A stretch of 64,000 nucleotides of DNA from Providencia rettgeri (lineage in GTDB: Bacteria; Pseudomonadota; Gammaproteobacteria; Enterobacterales; Enterobacteriaceae). The notes beneath the pieces were generated by a model. The model had not been told where the DNA came from. It did not search any database and was given only the letters and a program-made list of their open reading frames with translations. Of this stretch, positions 36,820 to 46,692 are shown piece by piece. The position numbers and the translations under genes were made by a program. The DNA lies in the NCBI GenBank assembly GCA_900455085.1, contig UGTZ01000001.1:3192501-3256500 (forward strand). The letters run 5' to 3'. The stretch's first letter is position 1. Every line of letters begins with the position of its first letter.

Positions 36820-37278
36820 CTATAGTGTGATCCCCATAGTACGACTGATTTCAGTAAGCCCTTCTCGTTCATAAAACTTAATCGCTTTATGATTTTGCGC
36901 TAATACTGACAGCTCCAAGTGGCTTAGTTGTCGACTTTTCGCCCACGCTTTCATCGCAGTTAGTAATTTTTGCCCTGCTTTTTCACCACGGAAATTAGGA
37001 TCAACCACTAGGTCAAAAATATAACCAAAATTTCGAGGAACAATGCAGCTATAAGGGTCAGCGATTTGCTGTTGTGCAATACAAAACCCTTTAATCTCAC
37101 CGTTGAATTCAGCAACTAACACATAAAATTTATCGTCAATAATTGCATTTTCAATAAATTCCTTAGCCTGTTCAGCGGGTTGTAAGCGCTCAGGGTCAAG
37201 TAATGCCATCTCCGAAAACAAAATTTGGTAAAGTGAAAGAATAGAGTCCACATCATTTTTGATAGCTTCCCTTATCAT
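36820..37278 (-). CDS. GNAT family N-acetyltransferase
   Basis: The 152-aa protein has the GNAT fold with the acetyl-CoA loop RGEKAGQKLL near residue 96 and the C-terminal AIKFYEREGL typical of the family. Substrate unknown. It is downstream of the LOG-family gene on the same strand with a 30-bp gap, so the two may be co-transcribed. Confidence 0.85.
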   Translation of the reverse strand: MIREAIKNDVDSILSLYQILFSEMALLDPERLQPAEQAKEFIENAIIDDKFYVLVAEFNGEIKGFCIAQQQIADPYSCIVPRNFGYIFDLVVDPNFRGEKAGQKLLTAMKAWAKSRQLSHLELSVLAQNHKAIKFYEREGLTEISRTMGITL

Positions 37279-37308
37279 GCATTCCTCTCTGTTATTTCAG
37301 TATTGATG

Positions 37309-37883
37309 CTAGTCGTAGGTTTTAATTGATGGGGCAATATAAGATTCAAAACTTTCTAATAATTCAGCAGGTGAATCATTCACAATCGCCATATGACGAT
37401 ATTTTTCATGCAGGAAACCTTCATCTGCCATTTTATTTGTCATATCAATCAATGGCTGCCAATAATTATTAATATTAAACAAGGCACACGGCTTAGCATG
37501 TAAACCAATTTGGCTCCAAGTAAATACTTCTGCGTACTCTTCAAGTGTGCCATAACCGCCAGGTAAAGCGACAAAGGCATCAGCAAGTTCGATCATTTTA
37601 CTTTTACGCTGATGCATCGTTTCAACTTTATATAGCTCGGTTAAATTTTTATGAGAAATTTCGCGTTCTTCTAGCAATGATGGGATAACTCCAATCGCTT
37701 TTCCCCTAATGACAAAACGGTATCAGCAATTGTCCCCATAATTCCCACACTAGCACCGCCATAAACTAATGTAATATCACGCTTAACCATTTCTTTAGCA
37801 AATTCAATGGCTTTTTGCTGATAGACCTCATTATTTCCCATACTGGAACCACAATACACTGCAATACTTTTAATCTTTCCCAT
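37309..37883 (-). pseudogene. LOG family (cytokinin riboside 5'-monophosphate phosphoribohydrolase-like) protein, frameshifted
   Basis: The upstream frame (from MGKIKSIAVYCGSS, start 37883 with AGGA upstream) and the downstream frame (37309-37677) form one Lonely-Guy family protein. The catalytic signature PGGYGTLEE is in the second part. The break is at GGGG (plus strand 37703-37706); one more G gives SLGGKAIGVIPSLLEE and restores a 191-aa product of normal length. Bacterial LOG proteins cleave nucleoside monophosphates such as AMP to the base and ribose 5-phosphate. Sequencing error suspected. Confidence 0.85.
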
Positions 37884-38202
37884 CTGTTCCTCATTTTCCA
37901 TTTTTATTGTGACTTTTTAGAGAATTGAATTATACGAGCCTAATGCAGAAGCTCAAGCTTCGCCCTCTGTCATAATAAAATGAGACTAATTCATGTTTAT
38001 AGCACTACAATTCACCTAAACCAATATATTGACAGCCAATAGAGCACATTTCCCCCCTTATGAGCGATAGCTAAACCACAAAGAAATATAAAGCCGTGCC
38101 GTTTTATGAGATAATCTTTAAGAAATTATTTTTCACCACTAAATACCTATTTTCTAAATATTTATTATCAATTAAGTTACGTTTTCCGAGGTTTACTTAT
38201 TT
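37884..38202. other. Intergenic region between the LOG-family gene and rhtA
   Basis: The 319 bp between divergent genes are AT-rich and presumably hold both promoters. I see no ORF with a ribosome site, no hairpin of note and no repeat. Confidence 0.55.
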
Positions 38203-39090
38203 ATGTCTGCCGATACTAAAAAGAGCGCATTTCCGCTATTGCCTATAGGGTTATTACTGCTTGCAATGACCTCTATTCAAAGCGGGGCTTCTTTAGCTAA
38301 AACTTTATTTCCCGTTATCGGCGCTCCCGGTGTTACTGGTTTACGTTTATTGCTTGCTACGATTATATTATTTGTTATTTTTAAGCCTTGGCGTTTAAAA
38401 TTCAGAAGAAATTCACTGGTTCCATTGTTAACTTATGGCTTGTCCTTAGGAACCATGAATTATTTATTTTACCTGTCTCTTGAGCGTATTCCATTAGGGA
38501 TAGCCGTTGCATTAGAGTTTACAGGGCCATTAGCCGTTGCAATGTTTTCTTCTCGTCGCCCTATTGATTTTCTGTGGATAGCGCTGGTTATTGTTGGGTT
38601 GTTATTTTTACTCCCTATTGGCGATAATATCGATTCCATTGACCCACTCGGCGCCATTTATGCACTTGGAGCAGGGGTTTGTTGGGGTATTTATATTATT
38701 TTCGGACAACGCGCAGGTGCTGGCTACGGTGCAGCAACAGTCGCAATCGGTTCATTTATTTCTGCCTTGATCTTCTTCCCTATTGGCTTAATGCAAACAG
38801 GAGTCGAGGTGATGTTTGACCCATCAATTTTACCTCTTGCGCTAGCCGTCGCGATTTTATCAACCGCATTCCCTTATACATTAGAAATGATCGCGCTAAC
38901 TCGCTTGCCTGCTCGAACTTTTGGTACATTAATGAGCCTTGAACCTTGTATGGGCGCATTTTTGGGGATCGTTTTTCTACATGAACACTTAACGATGACT
39001 CAATGGTTGGCATTGTTATGTATTGTCTGTGCTTCTATTGGTTCAACCTCAACAGCGGTACCAAAGTCAAAAATAGAAAAAGTGTCCTAG
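38203..39090 (+). CDS. rhtA: Threonine/homoserine exporter RhtA
   Basis: The 295-aa protein (same length as E. coli RhtA) has ten membrane helices from two EamA/DMT repeats, with GLSLGTMNYLFYLSLERIPLG at the first repeat boundary and TLMSLEPCMGAFLG near the end. It exports threonine, homoserine and related amino acids. In E. coli it also lies beside dps. Confidence 0.94.
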   Translation: MSADTKKSAFPLLPIGLLLLAMTSIQSGASLAKTLFPVIGAPGVTGLRLLLATIILFVIFKPWRLKFRRNSLVPLLTYGLSLGTMNYLFYLSLERIPLGIAVALEFTGPLAVAMFSSRRPIDFLWIALVIVGLLFLLPIGDNIDSIDPLGAIYALGAGVCWGIYIIFGQRAGAGYGAATVAIGSFISALIFFPIGLMQTGVEVMFDPSILPLALAVAILSTAFPYTLEMIALTRLPARTFGTLMSLEPCMGAFLGIVFLHEHLTMTQWLALLCIVCASIGSTSTAVPKSKIEKVS

Positions 39091-39121
39091 CTACAAAATT
39101 TAATGGCAAACGAAGCCAGTT

Positions 39122-39164
39122 AAGGTTAATAAATTCAATATGCTGATATTTATTAACCTTTTTT
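39122..39164 (+). terminator. Rho-independent terminator of rhtA
   Basis: Perfect 12-bp stem (AAGGTTAATAAA / TTTATTAACCTT) with a 15-nt loop, followed by four T, 31 bp after rhtA. Confidence 0.8.
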
Positions 39165-39416
39165 CATGTAAAGATTTATTCATCAATTTGAAATAATCAT
39201 TTTTTATTTTTATTTTATTATTTAATTGGTGCTATAGCACTTATTGCTAAAAACTATCAGCATTCAAGATCCACAATAAATTAACAGTTAATAAAACCTA
39301 TCGAATAGGCCTATTAAACTAATCGTTTATTACATTATGACAAAGTCGGTTTATTATTTTATATTTATTGACAGATGAGGTTACTAAACAAATTCATATT
39401 TAAGAGAGGATGAATC
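39165..39416 (+). promoter_or_regulatory. dps promoter region
   Basis: AT-rich leader of dps. Around 39298-39315 the sequence ATCG...CCTAT partly resembles an OxyR half-site (ATAG-N7-CTAT), which would fit the known OxyR control of dps, but the match is weak. Confidence 0.35.
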
Positions 39417-39920
39417 ATGAGTACAGCTAAATTATTTAAAGCATCTTCAAATGAACTTTTATATACACGCAATGATATGGAAGACAGCGTAAAATTGGAA
39501 ACCATTGGAATACTTAATGTTATGGTAGTCCATTTTACCGATCTCTCTCTAATGACTAAACAAGCCCACTGGAATATGCGTGGTCGCAATTTTATCGCCG
39601 TACATGAAATGTTAGATGGTTTTAGAACCACGCTAGTTGAACACTTAGATGAATTCGCTGAACGCGCAGTTCAATTGGGAGGCGTTGCTATTGGTACAAC
39701 CCAAGAAGTTAGCCGCTTCACTTCGTTAGAGGCTTACCCAATTAATATTCACAGTGTACAAGATCATTTGAAAGCATTAGCAGACCGTTATGCGGTCGTC
39801 GCGAATGATATTCGAAAAGCAATTGATGAAGTGGAAGACGAAGATACCGCAGATATGTTTACCGCGGCTTCCCGCGATATGGATAAATTCCTCTGGTTTT
39901 TAGAAGCTAATATTGAGTAA
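39417..39920 (+). CDS. dps: DNA-protecting ferritin-like protein Dps
   Basis: Dps forms dodecamers that oxidise and store iron with hydrogen peroxide and condense DNA in stressed cells. The 167-aa product equals E. coli Dps in length. The ferroxidase residues lie in HFTDLSLMTKQAHWNMRG and MLDGFRTTLVEHLDEFAER. A Lys-containing N-terminal tail (STAKLFKASS) is the DNA-binding part in E. coli. Confidence 0.97.
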   Translation: MSTAKLFKASSNELLYTRNDMEDSVKLETIGILNVMVVHFTDLSLMTKQAHWNMRGRNFIAVHEMLDGFRTTLVEHLDEFAERAVQLGGVAIGTTQEVSRFTSLEAYPINIHSVQDHLKALADRYAVVANDIRKAIDEVEDEDTADMFTAASRDMDKFLWFLEANIE

Positions 39921-39950
39921 TGTCGTAAATAGAGTCAATTCAAATTGACC

Positions 39951-39974
39951 AATGGCCACTGCAAAGTGGCCATT
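39951..39974 (+). terminator. Rho-independent terminator of dps
   Basis: Perfect 10-bp stem (AATGGCCACT / AGTGGCCATT) with a GCAA loop and a T-rich tail. Confidence 0.85.
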
Positions 39975-40056
39975 TTATTTACTAACAATTAGCTATATAA
40001 ATCAAACTATTATTGAAATTTAAATACCTTAAAAAAACACATTAACTTAATGATAA

Positions 40057-42168
40057 TTATTTACTGTTTTTAGATATTTCAGGCTGTTCTATCGGAAATA
40101 CAGGTAATGCATTTAATAATCTTTTGCCATAATTTTTAGTTAATAACCGTTTATCATAAATAATAATTTCACCATAACATTCATGACTACGAATTAACCT
40201 ACCTGCTTGCTGTATCAAATTAAATGAAGCACTCGGTAAACTTTGAACTTCAAACGGGTATCGCTTCAACGACTTCAACCAATCACCTTCAGTGATAATC
40301 ACAGGGTTTGTTACTGGTGGAAATGCAATTTTATGAATATGGACCTGCGTTAAATATTCCCCTTTTAAGTCTAATCCCTCAGCAAACGATTGTAAGCCAA
40401 TTAAAGCACTAGATTGCCCTTGATTAATTCTTTCACAATGTGTTTCGACTAACCGATAACGTGGTTGATCTCCTTGAACTAAAAGCTGCAAACGCAAATC
40501 TTTTACGTGCTCAAGAAAACCTTCCATTGCTCTTTGACTACTAAATAAAACCAACACGCCACGGTGAGTATTTTTAATAAATTGTTCACGAAAAAACACC
40601 GCCATTTCCGCTAAGTGTTCCGCTTCATTGTTTATCGTTGGCTCATATTCCATTTTAGGAATAATAATTTTTCCCTGCTCAACATGGTTAAAAGGAGAGG
40701 ACAATGTCACAAAGCGATCATCACTTTTTTCAGACAGCCCAGTAAGTTCCATAAAACGTGAATAACTGTTCAACGACCTCAGCGTTGCTGATGTAATCAC
40801 AATATGAGGAATATTTCGCCATAACAAATGTTGTAATTGCTCACTCACCCGGATCCCTGCACAATGCATAAAGAAACGAGATTGGTTTTTCTCATAACGC
40901 CGACTTAACCATTTTGACACAGGGGCACCTGAACTTTGCTCTAATGCCGCCAGCCGCCAGAGCTTCGACATATTTTCAAAGTATCCCATAGCCCTACTAG
41001 TCACAATAATCGACCGATGTAAGCGAACAATATCTTGCTTCGCAGTTTGTTCCGTCAAATCATTTAAGATAGCTTCCGCTAACCCCTGTAGGGCATCTGT
41101 CTGCTTAAATAGCACCTGACAGCTTAATTGCATTGCTTCAGGCAATACACCTAGCGGAAATAAATACTCAGTTTCTTTTGACGTTTCTGGCAATAAGGCA
41201 TTTGCTAGTAATGAAAAATCACGAAATGTTTCACGCAATTTTTCTGCATGTTGCTGTAATCGTTCAGGGTTAGCTAACTTTGGTGGCTTTGCTGGACGAA
41301 ATTGCCCCATATATTGCCCAACATGCTGAATAAAGCTATCAAGCTGTGCCGTTAATTGAACTAACGTAATTTCGCCTTCAACTTCAAGGGCATCCCTTGC
41401 AACGTCTGGAACATGGTGACCTTCATCAAGCACTAATAATAAATTTTTCGGGTCAGGTAATACCGACTCACTCTCCATAGCTGCCATTACCAACGCGTGG
41501 TTAGCAACCACTACATCTGCATCTTCGATTTCTCGCCTAGCAATAAAAAATGGACACCGCTGATAAAATTGGCAATTACGGCCTAAACAGTTCATTTTAT
41601 CTGTGCTGACTTTACGCCATAAGCTATCGCTAAATGCCCGTTTGTGATGATCCCTTAGCCCATCCCATGCAAAGCTTTGAAAATCATGCCGCAGCTGCTG
41701 ACAAATTGCCCGTTCTTCACTATTCGCAATTTCCGTTTTGTCTTCCACCAATAACATTAAATCTATTTGCTCACCTTCTGCTGCACAAATAGCTTCTAAA
41801 TTACGGGGGCAAACATAACGAGCACGCCCAAATGCACCTGTATATTTTAGATCAGGAATAATTTTGCTTAATAACGGTAAATCCTTACTATAAATTTGGT
41901 CTTGTAATGCCACATTCGCCGTACTAACCACTAAGGTTTTTCCTTCTTCCCTACCAACCGCTATCCCCGGTATTAAATAAGATAGCGTTTTCCCTACCCC
42001 AGTAGGCGCTTCTATGACCAAATGGCGACCGTCATCATCCGCTAAATTTTTCGCGACTTGCGCTATCATCTGCCGCTGCGGGGCTCTTGAAACAAACCCA
42101 TCAATTTGTACGGACAACCCTTTATACCACTGAGTTATTTGTTCTTTAGTTTTATTCGACAGGGACAT
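40057..42168 (-). CDS. dinG: ATP-dependent DNA helicase DinG
   Basis: DinG is an iron-sulfur, XPD-like 5'-3' helicase that unwinds D-loops, R-loops and DNA-RNA hybrids; it is SOS-induced in E. coli. The 703-aa product (E. coli 716) has Walker A EAPTGVGKT at residues 53-61, a four-Cys cluster domain with CPRNLEAIC and CLGRNCQFYQRC, the DEGH box, and the C-terminal motif QQAGRLIRS. No clear LexA box was found in the short upstream stretch. Confidence 0.95.
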   Translation of the reverse strand: MSLSNKTKEQITQWYKGLSVQIDGFVSRAPQRQMIAQVAKNLADDDGRHLVIEAPTGVGKTLSYLIPGIAVGREEGKTLVVSTANVALQDQIYSKDLPLLSKIIPDLKYTGAFGRARYVCPRNLEAICAAEGEQIDLMLLVEDKTEIANSEERAICQQLRHDFQSFAWDGLRDHHKRAFSDSLWRKVSTDKMNCLGRNCQFYQRCPFFIARREIEDADVVVANHALVMAAMESESVLPDPKNLLLVLDEGHHVPDVARDALEVEGEITLVQLTAQLDSFIQHVGQYMGQFRPAKPPKLANPERLQQHAEKLRETFRDFSLLANALLPETSKETEYLFPLGVLPEAMQLSCQVLFKQTDALQGLAEAILNDLTEQTAKQDIVRLHRSIIVTSRAMGYFENMSKLWRLAALEQSSGAPVSKWLSRRYEKNQSRFFMHCAGIRVSEQLQHLLWRNIPHIVITSATLRSLNSYSRFMELTGLSEKSDDRFVTLSSPFNHVEQGKIIIPKMEYEPTINNEAEHLAEMAVFFREQFIKNTHRGVLVLFSSQRAMEGFLEHVKDLRLQLLVQGDQPRYRLVETHCERINQGQSSALIGLQSFAEGLDLKGEYLTQVHIHKIAFPPVTNPVIITEGDWLKSLKRYPFEVQSLPSASFNLIQQAGRLIRSHECYGEIIIYDKRLLTKNYGKRLLNALPVFPIEQPEISKNSK

Positions 42169-42425
42169 AAATTATGCAGGTGACCAAAGTTAAAATGAAA
42201 GATAACGAAACTGACAACAATACGAAATATGAAAAAAACTCTTTTGCCAACCGCTTCGCAAAACTACTGTATTAATACCCATTATACATAAAAATTGGGA
42301 AGCTTTTTGCAAAACGCCCATTATGCGACAGAAAAAATAGCTTTTAACTTGTTTGCAACACTCATCCGGTTATACTTTGAGTTCTTACACTATTTGGATT
42401 TTTATCACTAGGCAGGCTATAGAAA

Positions 42426-42587
42426 ATGAAAAAGGTTGTTATCGCACTTTGCGCATTATGTGCTTTTGGTTCTGTAGGCGGTATTGTTTTAGCTGGTATG
42501 AACATTTATACGCGTTCAACAACACCGCTTGAGCAAGGGCAACCGCAATCCCCTTCTGCACTGCCAGCACCAAATCAAATTCAGTAA
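42426..42587 (+). CDS. Small single-pass membrane protein, 53 aa
   Basis: ATG at 42426 opens a 53-codon frame, MKKVVIALCALCAFGSVGGI and onward, with a strong hydrophobic N-terminal segment (residues 4-24) and a Pro/Gln-rich tail ending PAPNQIQ. It could be a signal peptide with a short exported tail or a membrane-anchored microprotein. It is 38 bp upstream of sseA on the same strand and probably shares its transcript. No family recognised. Confidence 0.6.
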   Translation: MKKVVIALCALCAFGSVGGIVLAGMNIYTRSTTPLEQGQPQSPSALPAPNQIQ

Positions 42588-42625
42588 TTTTAAAATAATA
42601 TATCAACCCAGGATGGAGATAGCTT

Positions 42626-43465
42626 ATGTACAACGATTATTTCGTAACCCCACAATGGTTAAATTCACATCTATTTGATAATAACATCATTGTGCTCGAT
42701 GCTTCCTCTCCACCACCAACCGCACCTTATGACTACCGCCAACAATATTTAGAAGAACATATTCCTAACGCTCAGTTCTTTCATCAAGATGAAATTGCAG
42801 ACAAAAGCTGTGATTTACCCCATATGCTGCCAAGTGCTGAAGTTTTTAGCCAAGCAGTTAGTGCCATGGGCATTGGCAATGACACCCAAGTTATTATTTA
42901 TTCTCAGAATAACTTATTTTCATCCCCAAGAGCATGGTGGACTTTCACCACGATGGGCTGCAAAAACGTTAAAATTTTAGCCGGTGGCATCGATGCTTGG
43001 AAAGCTGCTGGGTTTGATGTTCAGTCAGGGGAAGTCACTCCGCCAGCTGCGAAGCAATTCCATGCCACACGTAAAGACAGTAACGCACTGAATCAAGAAC
43101 AAGTACTTGAGATTGTAAATCAAGGCAAAATTCAAATTATTGATGCTCGCGCAGAGCCACGCTTTCTTGCCCAAGCGCCAGAACCGCGTCCGGGTTTGCG
43201 TATGGGGCATATTCCAGGGAGCAAAAACGTCCCATGGGATCTTCTGGTGGAAAATGGTACATTCAAATTACCAGAGCAACTTAAAGCTATCTTTGCTAAG
43301 CAAGGTGTAGATATCCATGCACCTTCTGTGACGACCTGTGGTTCAGGAATGACCGCTGCTGTGGTATTAATGGCATTAACATTATTAGGTAACCAAAACG
43401 TACGTTTGTATGATGGTTCATGGGCCCAATGGGGGCAAGATAACGGCCTGCCAATCGAATCGTAA
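42626..43465 (+). CDS. sseA: 3-mercaptopyruvate sulfurtransferase
   Basis: This two-domain rhodanese transfers sulfur from 3-mercaptopyruvate to thiols or cyanide. The 279-aa product has the active-site loop TCGSGMTA with catalytic Cys238; the CGSG(x)T loop, rather than CRxGx[R/T], marks it as a mercaptopyruvate enzyme. The N-terminal rhodanese domain is the inactive one. A GGATGGAGA ribosome site precedes the ATG. Confidence 0.94.
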   Translation: MYNDYFVTPQWLNSHLFDNNIIVLDASSPPPTAPYDYRQQYLEEHIPNAQFFHQDEIADKSCDLPHMLPSAEVFSQAVSAMGIGNDTQVIIYSQNNLFSSPRAWWTFTTMGCKNVKILAGGIDAWKAAGFDVQSGEVTPPAAKQFHATRKDSNALNQEQVLEIVNQGKIQIIDARAEPRFLAQAPEPRPGLRMGHIPGSKNVPWDLLVENGTFKLPEQLKAIFAKQGVDIHAPSVTTCGSGMTAAVVLMALTLLGNQNVRLYDGSWAQWGQDNGLPIES

Positions 43466-43486
43466 CTCTCTTCTCCCATAAAAATA

Positions 43487-43513
43487 TAAGCCACTCGATA
43501 TTTAAGTGGCTTA
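43487..43513 (-). terminator. Terminator of the GlsB-family gene
   Basis: TAAGCCACT / AGTGGCTTA stem of 9 bp with a 9-nt loop; on the minus strand it is followed by ATATTTTTAT. Lies between convergent sseA and the GlsB-family gene. Confidence 0.75.
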
Positions 43514-43545
43514 TAGAATGAGCATTTACCAAGTAGAGGAAATGG

Positions 43546-43794
43546 CTATTTGGCAAATATTCCGGCTAAGAACAGTACGACAATCGCACCGATGACCGCG
43601 ACAACAAAACTCCCAAAGTTGAAGCCATCAACTTTTCCTTTACCAAAGAAAGTACTGATGTAACCACCCACAACGGCACCAACAATCCCCAGCACGGTGG
43701 TCATAATGAACCCCATGTGATAAGTACCTGGCATCAGCCACTTAGCTAAAACACCTGCAATTAGACCAAAAATAATCCAAGCAATTACACCCAT
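43546..43794 (-). CDS. GlsB/YeaQ/YmgE family small membrane protein
   Basis: The 82-aa product has three membrane helices, Gly-rich throughout, with the family pattern GLIAGVLAKWLMPG near residue 11 and GIVGAVVGGYI near 36. Transglycosylase-associated protein is the older family label; function is unclear but members are often stress-induced. Standalone gene. Confidence 0.88.
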   Translation of the reverse strand: MGVIAWIIFGLIAGVLAKWLMPGTYHMGFIMTTVLGIVGAVVGGYISTFFGKGKVDGFNFGSFVVAVIGAIVVLFLAGIFAK

Positions 43795-43953
43795 CTTACG
43801 CCTCCCAGACTAGGTAATTTCACTATAATGTCAAAATGTTCTCATATAATAGTAGAGCTTTAAGTAAATTAAATCGCTCTCCTACTAATTAAGTAAAGAC
43901 CCTATAAGTTAATTTCGCAACTATAAATTCTTGCTAATTAACATTATTCATAA

Positions 43954-44895
43954 TTAATTGTTCACTATTTCAGTTATCACTTGTGAAATCTGTTGAGCAT
44001 TTTTTAACGATCTAACTTGAGAAAATAGTTCATCTGCCTGATGATATTCTTTGCGTAAATAGCCTAGCCATTGTTTAATTCGGGCAGCATGGTAATGGCC
44101 TGTATCTCCTTGTTTTTCAAGTTCCGTATACTTTAATAGCAACTTGCCAACTTGCTCCCAAGGCATTTTAGACTCATTAAATTTGACTACCCGGCTAAGG
44201 TTTGGCGTATTGAGTGCTCCACGGCCAATCATTACGGCATCACATCCTGTGATTTCAAGGCAGCGCTGTGCGCTTGTATAATCCCAAATCTCACCATTAG
44301 CAATCACTGGAATCGACAATTTACGACGGATTTCGCCAATGGCAGACCAATTAATGTTCTCTGCTTTATAACCGTCTTCTTTGGTTCTACCGTGAACAGT
44401 AAGTTCTGTTGCTCCTGCTTGTTGAACTGCATCTGCAATCTCATAAGCAAATTCAGAACTATCCCACCCTAAACGAACCTTAACCGAAATAGGTAACTCT
44501 TTTGGAACTGCTTCTCGCATTGCTTTAGCGGCTCGATAGATTAAATCGGGTTGCTTTAATAAAGTCGCACCACCACCATGACCATTGACTGTTTTTGATG
44601 GGCAACCACAATTTAAGTCGACTCCCCAAGATCCTAATTCAGCCGCTCGGTTTGCATTTTCTGCCAACCACTGAGGGTGCTGCCCTAATAGCTGCACACG
44701 AACTAATGTCCCTGAAGGGGTGCGGCTTCCATACTTTAGTTCAGGGCATAAACGGTAGAATGTTTTTGCCGGTAAAAGGGTATCAACCACGCGAACAAAC
44801 TCGGTTATGCACAGGTCATAGTCATTAACTTCACTTAATAAACAACGAACTAGAGGGTCTAAAACTCCTTCCATAGGAGCTAACAAAACGCGCAT
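43954..44895 (-). CDS. dusC: tRNA-dihydrouridine(16) synthase
   Basis: DusC reduces uridine 16 of tRNA using FMN and NADPH. The 313-aa product (E. coli 315) starts MRVLLAPMEGV; an upstream in-frame ATG at 44934 is rejected because the family begins with this strand. The catalytic Cys98 lies in NCGCPSKTV. FMN-phosphate motifs VIANGEIWD and DAVMIGRGAL are present. Distinguished from DusA/B by its ELKYGSRTPSG region and overall length. Confidence 0.94.
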   Translation of the reverse strand: MRVLLAPMEGVLDPLVRCLLSEVNDYDLCITEFVRVVDTLLPAKTFYRLCPELKYGSRTPSGTLVRVQLLGQHPQWLAENANRAAELGSWGVDLNCGCPSKTVNGHGGGATLLKQPDLIYRAAKAMREAVPKELPISVKVRLGWDSSEFAYEIADAVQQAGATELTVHGRTKEDGYKAENINWSAIGEIRRKLSIPVIANGEIWDYTSAQRCLEITGCDAVMIGRGALNTPNLSRVVKFNESKMPWEQVGKLLLKYTELEKQGDTGHYHAARIKQWLGYLRKEYHQADELFSQVRSLKNAQQISQVITEIVNN

Positions 44896-45013
44896 AAATG
44901 GCTCACAAAAAACGTAATAATACCTGCTTATCATACCGTTTATTTAATAGATGAGCAGAAAAACTTCTAAGGTGGGAGATACCAAAAACTAACTTAACGT
45001 GACTTTGCAAGTA

Positions 45014-45046
45014 GCTCTTTTTAATGCTATTAACATTAAAAAGAGC
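45014..45046 (-). terminator. Rho-independent terminator of rhlE
   Basis: Perfect 13-bp stem (GCTCTTTTTAATG / CATTAAAAAGAGC) with a 7-nt loop, 18 bp after rhlE. Confidence 0.75.
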
Positions 45047-45063
45047 CGAAAGCTTATGAAAGG

Positions 45064-46401
45064 TTAGCTGTCACTTCGCCCTTGTTTAACTTTTTTCTGT
45101 GCGTTTTTCCATGGGGAACCCGCGCCCTTCCCTGAACTCGGCTTTGATGATGGTGCATTGCTACGACGTGGTGCTTTACTTTGATTCCTATCACCTGAAC
45201 CGCCTGAACGACGTTCATTGCGTTGTGGTGTTTTTTGAATTGGCTCAGCCTTTATGGAAGGGTCGGGCTCATAGCCTTCAATCGCCATCAATGGAATTGA
45301 TTTTTTCAATAATTTCTCGATATCCTTGAGTAACTTGGCCTCATCGATACACACTAAAGAAACTGCCATTCCAGTAGCTTCTGCGCGGCCTGTACGACCG
45401 ATACGGTGAACATAGTCTTCGGCAACATTAGGAAGCTCAAAATTCACCACATAAGGAAGCTGTTCAATATCGAGACCACGGGCTGCGATATCCGTTGCCA
45501 CTAACACACGAATATCTCCAGATTTAAAGTCAGCTAGTGCACGAGTACGAGCCCCTTGGCTTTTGTTGCCATGGATAGCAGCAGCTTTGACACCATCTTT
45601 ATTTAAATGCTCAGCCAGACGGTTTGCACCATGCTTTGTACGTGTAAAAACAAGGACTTGTTGCCAGTTTTCACGGCCAATCATAAACGAAAGTAATTCC
45701 GCTTTTCGTTTTTTATCAACCAAATGCACATATTGAGTCACTTGCTCAGAAGCTGAGTTTCGCGGAGCAACCTCAATAGTCACAGGGTTATTGAGTAATT
45801 TATTTGCCAGTTGTTTGATTTCATCTGAAAACGTTGCTGAGAATAATAAGTTTTGGCGCTTTTTGGGTAACTTATTAATCACCCTACGAATATCATGAAT
45901 GAACCCCATATCTAACATACGGTCAGCTTCATCCAGTACAAAAACTTCGACTTGAGAAAGGTCTACCGCATTCTGGTGTTCTAAATCTAATAAACGCCCC
46001 GGAGTCGCAATTAAGATATCAACCCCACCACGCAACTTCATCATTTGTGGGTTAATACTCACCCCACCAAAGACCACAAAAGAACGAATACGTAAATGAC
46101 GGCTATATTCTTTTACATTTTCAGCAACTTGCGCTGCAAGCTCCCTTGTTGGCGTCAAAATTAACGCACGAATAGGCTTGCGATCCTTTCCTGCACGAGG
46201 AGTTGTAATAAGCTTTTGTAAAATTGGTAATGTAAAACCTGCTGTTTTACCCGTACCAGTTTGAGCGCTAGCTAAAAGGTCGTTTCCTGCAAGCACAGCT
46301 GGGATAGCCTGTTGTTGAATAGGCGTAGGGCTTTCATAACCTAATTCATTAATGGCAAGCAAAATTTCCTCGTTTAACGCGAGGTCTGAAAAAGTAGTCA
46401 A
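45064..46401 (-). CDS. rhlE: DEAD-box RNA helicase RhlE
   Basis: The 445-aa product carries AQTGTGKTAGF (motif I), DEAD in VLDEADRMLDMGF (II), SATF (III) and HRIGRTGRA (VI), then a basic Arg/Ser/Gly/Lys tail (about 385-445). RhlE acts in ribosome maturation and RNA turnover. It is divergent from cecR across 291 bp, exactly the E. coli rhlE-cecR arrangement, which separates it from other DEAD-box paralogs. Confidence 0.93.
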   Translation of the reverse strand: MTTFSDLALNEEILLAINELGYESPTPIQQQAIPAVLAGNDLLASAQTGTGKTAGFTLPILQKLITTPRAGKDRKPIRALILTPTRELAAQVAENVKEYSRHLRIRSFVVFGGVSINPQMMKLRGGVDILIATPGRLLDLEHQNAVDLSQVEVFVLDEADRMLDMGFIHDIRRVINKLPKKRQNLLFSATFSDEIKQLANKLLNNPVTIEVAPRNSASEQVTQYVHLVDKKRKAELLSFMIGRENWQQVLVFTRTKHGANRLAEHLNKDGVKAAAIHGNKSQGARTRALADFKSGDIRVLVATDIAARGLDIEQLPYVVNFELPNVAEDYVHRIGRTGRAEATGMAVSLVCIDEAKLLKDIEKLLKKSIPLMAIEGYEPDPSIKAEPIQKTPQRNERRSGGSGDRNQSKAPRRSNAPSSKPSSGKGAGSPWKNAQKKVKQGRSDS

Positions 46402-46692
46402 ATTAAATTACTCCGGGCTTCACCGCTTCAAATTGAATGTGGCAGTTATGGGGGAAGTGAGTCAGAAGAAAAAGCGCAAACTGCCGTGCGACACTGTGTA
46501 AAATTCTAACATTATTTGCAGATGATAAATATATTAATTTAGTTTGCTTAATAAATTAATATAAAATCTCATTCGTATAGTATATATACTTATATGGTAC
46601 TATGAGATGTCGTTTTTTACTTTTTATTAACATGAAAAGCCATTAAGAGCTAATTAGGTGTTATTTAATTCTGAATTTTTAAAGGAATGGTT

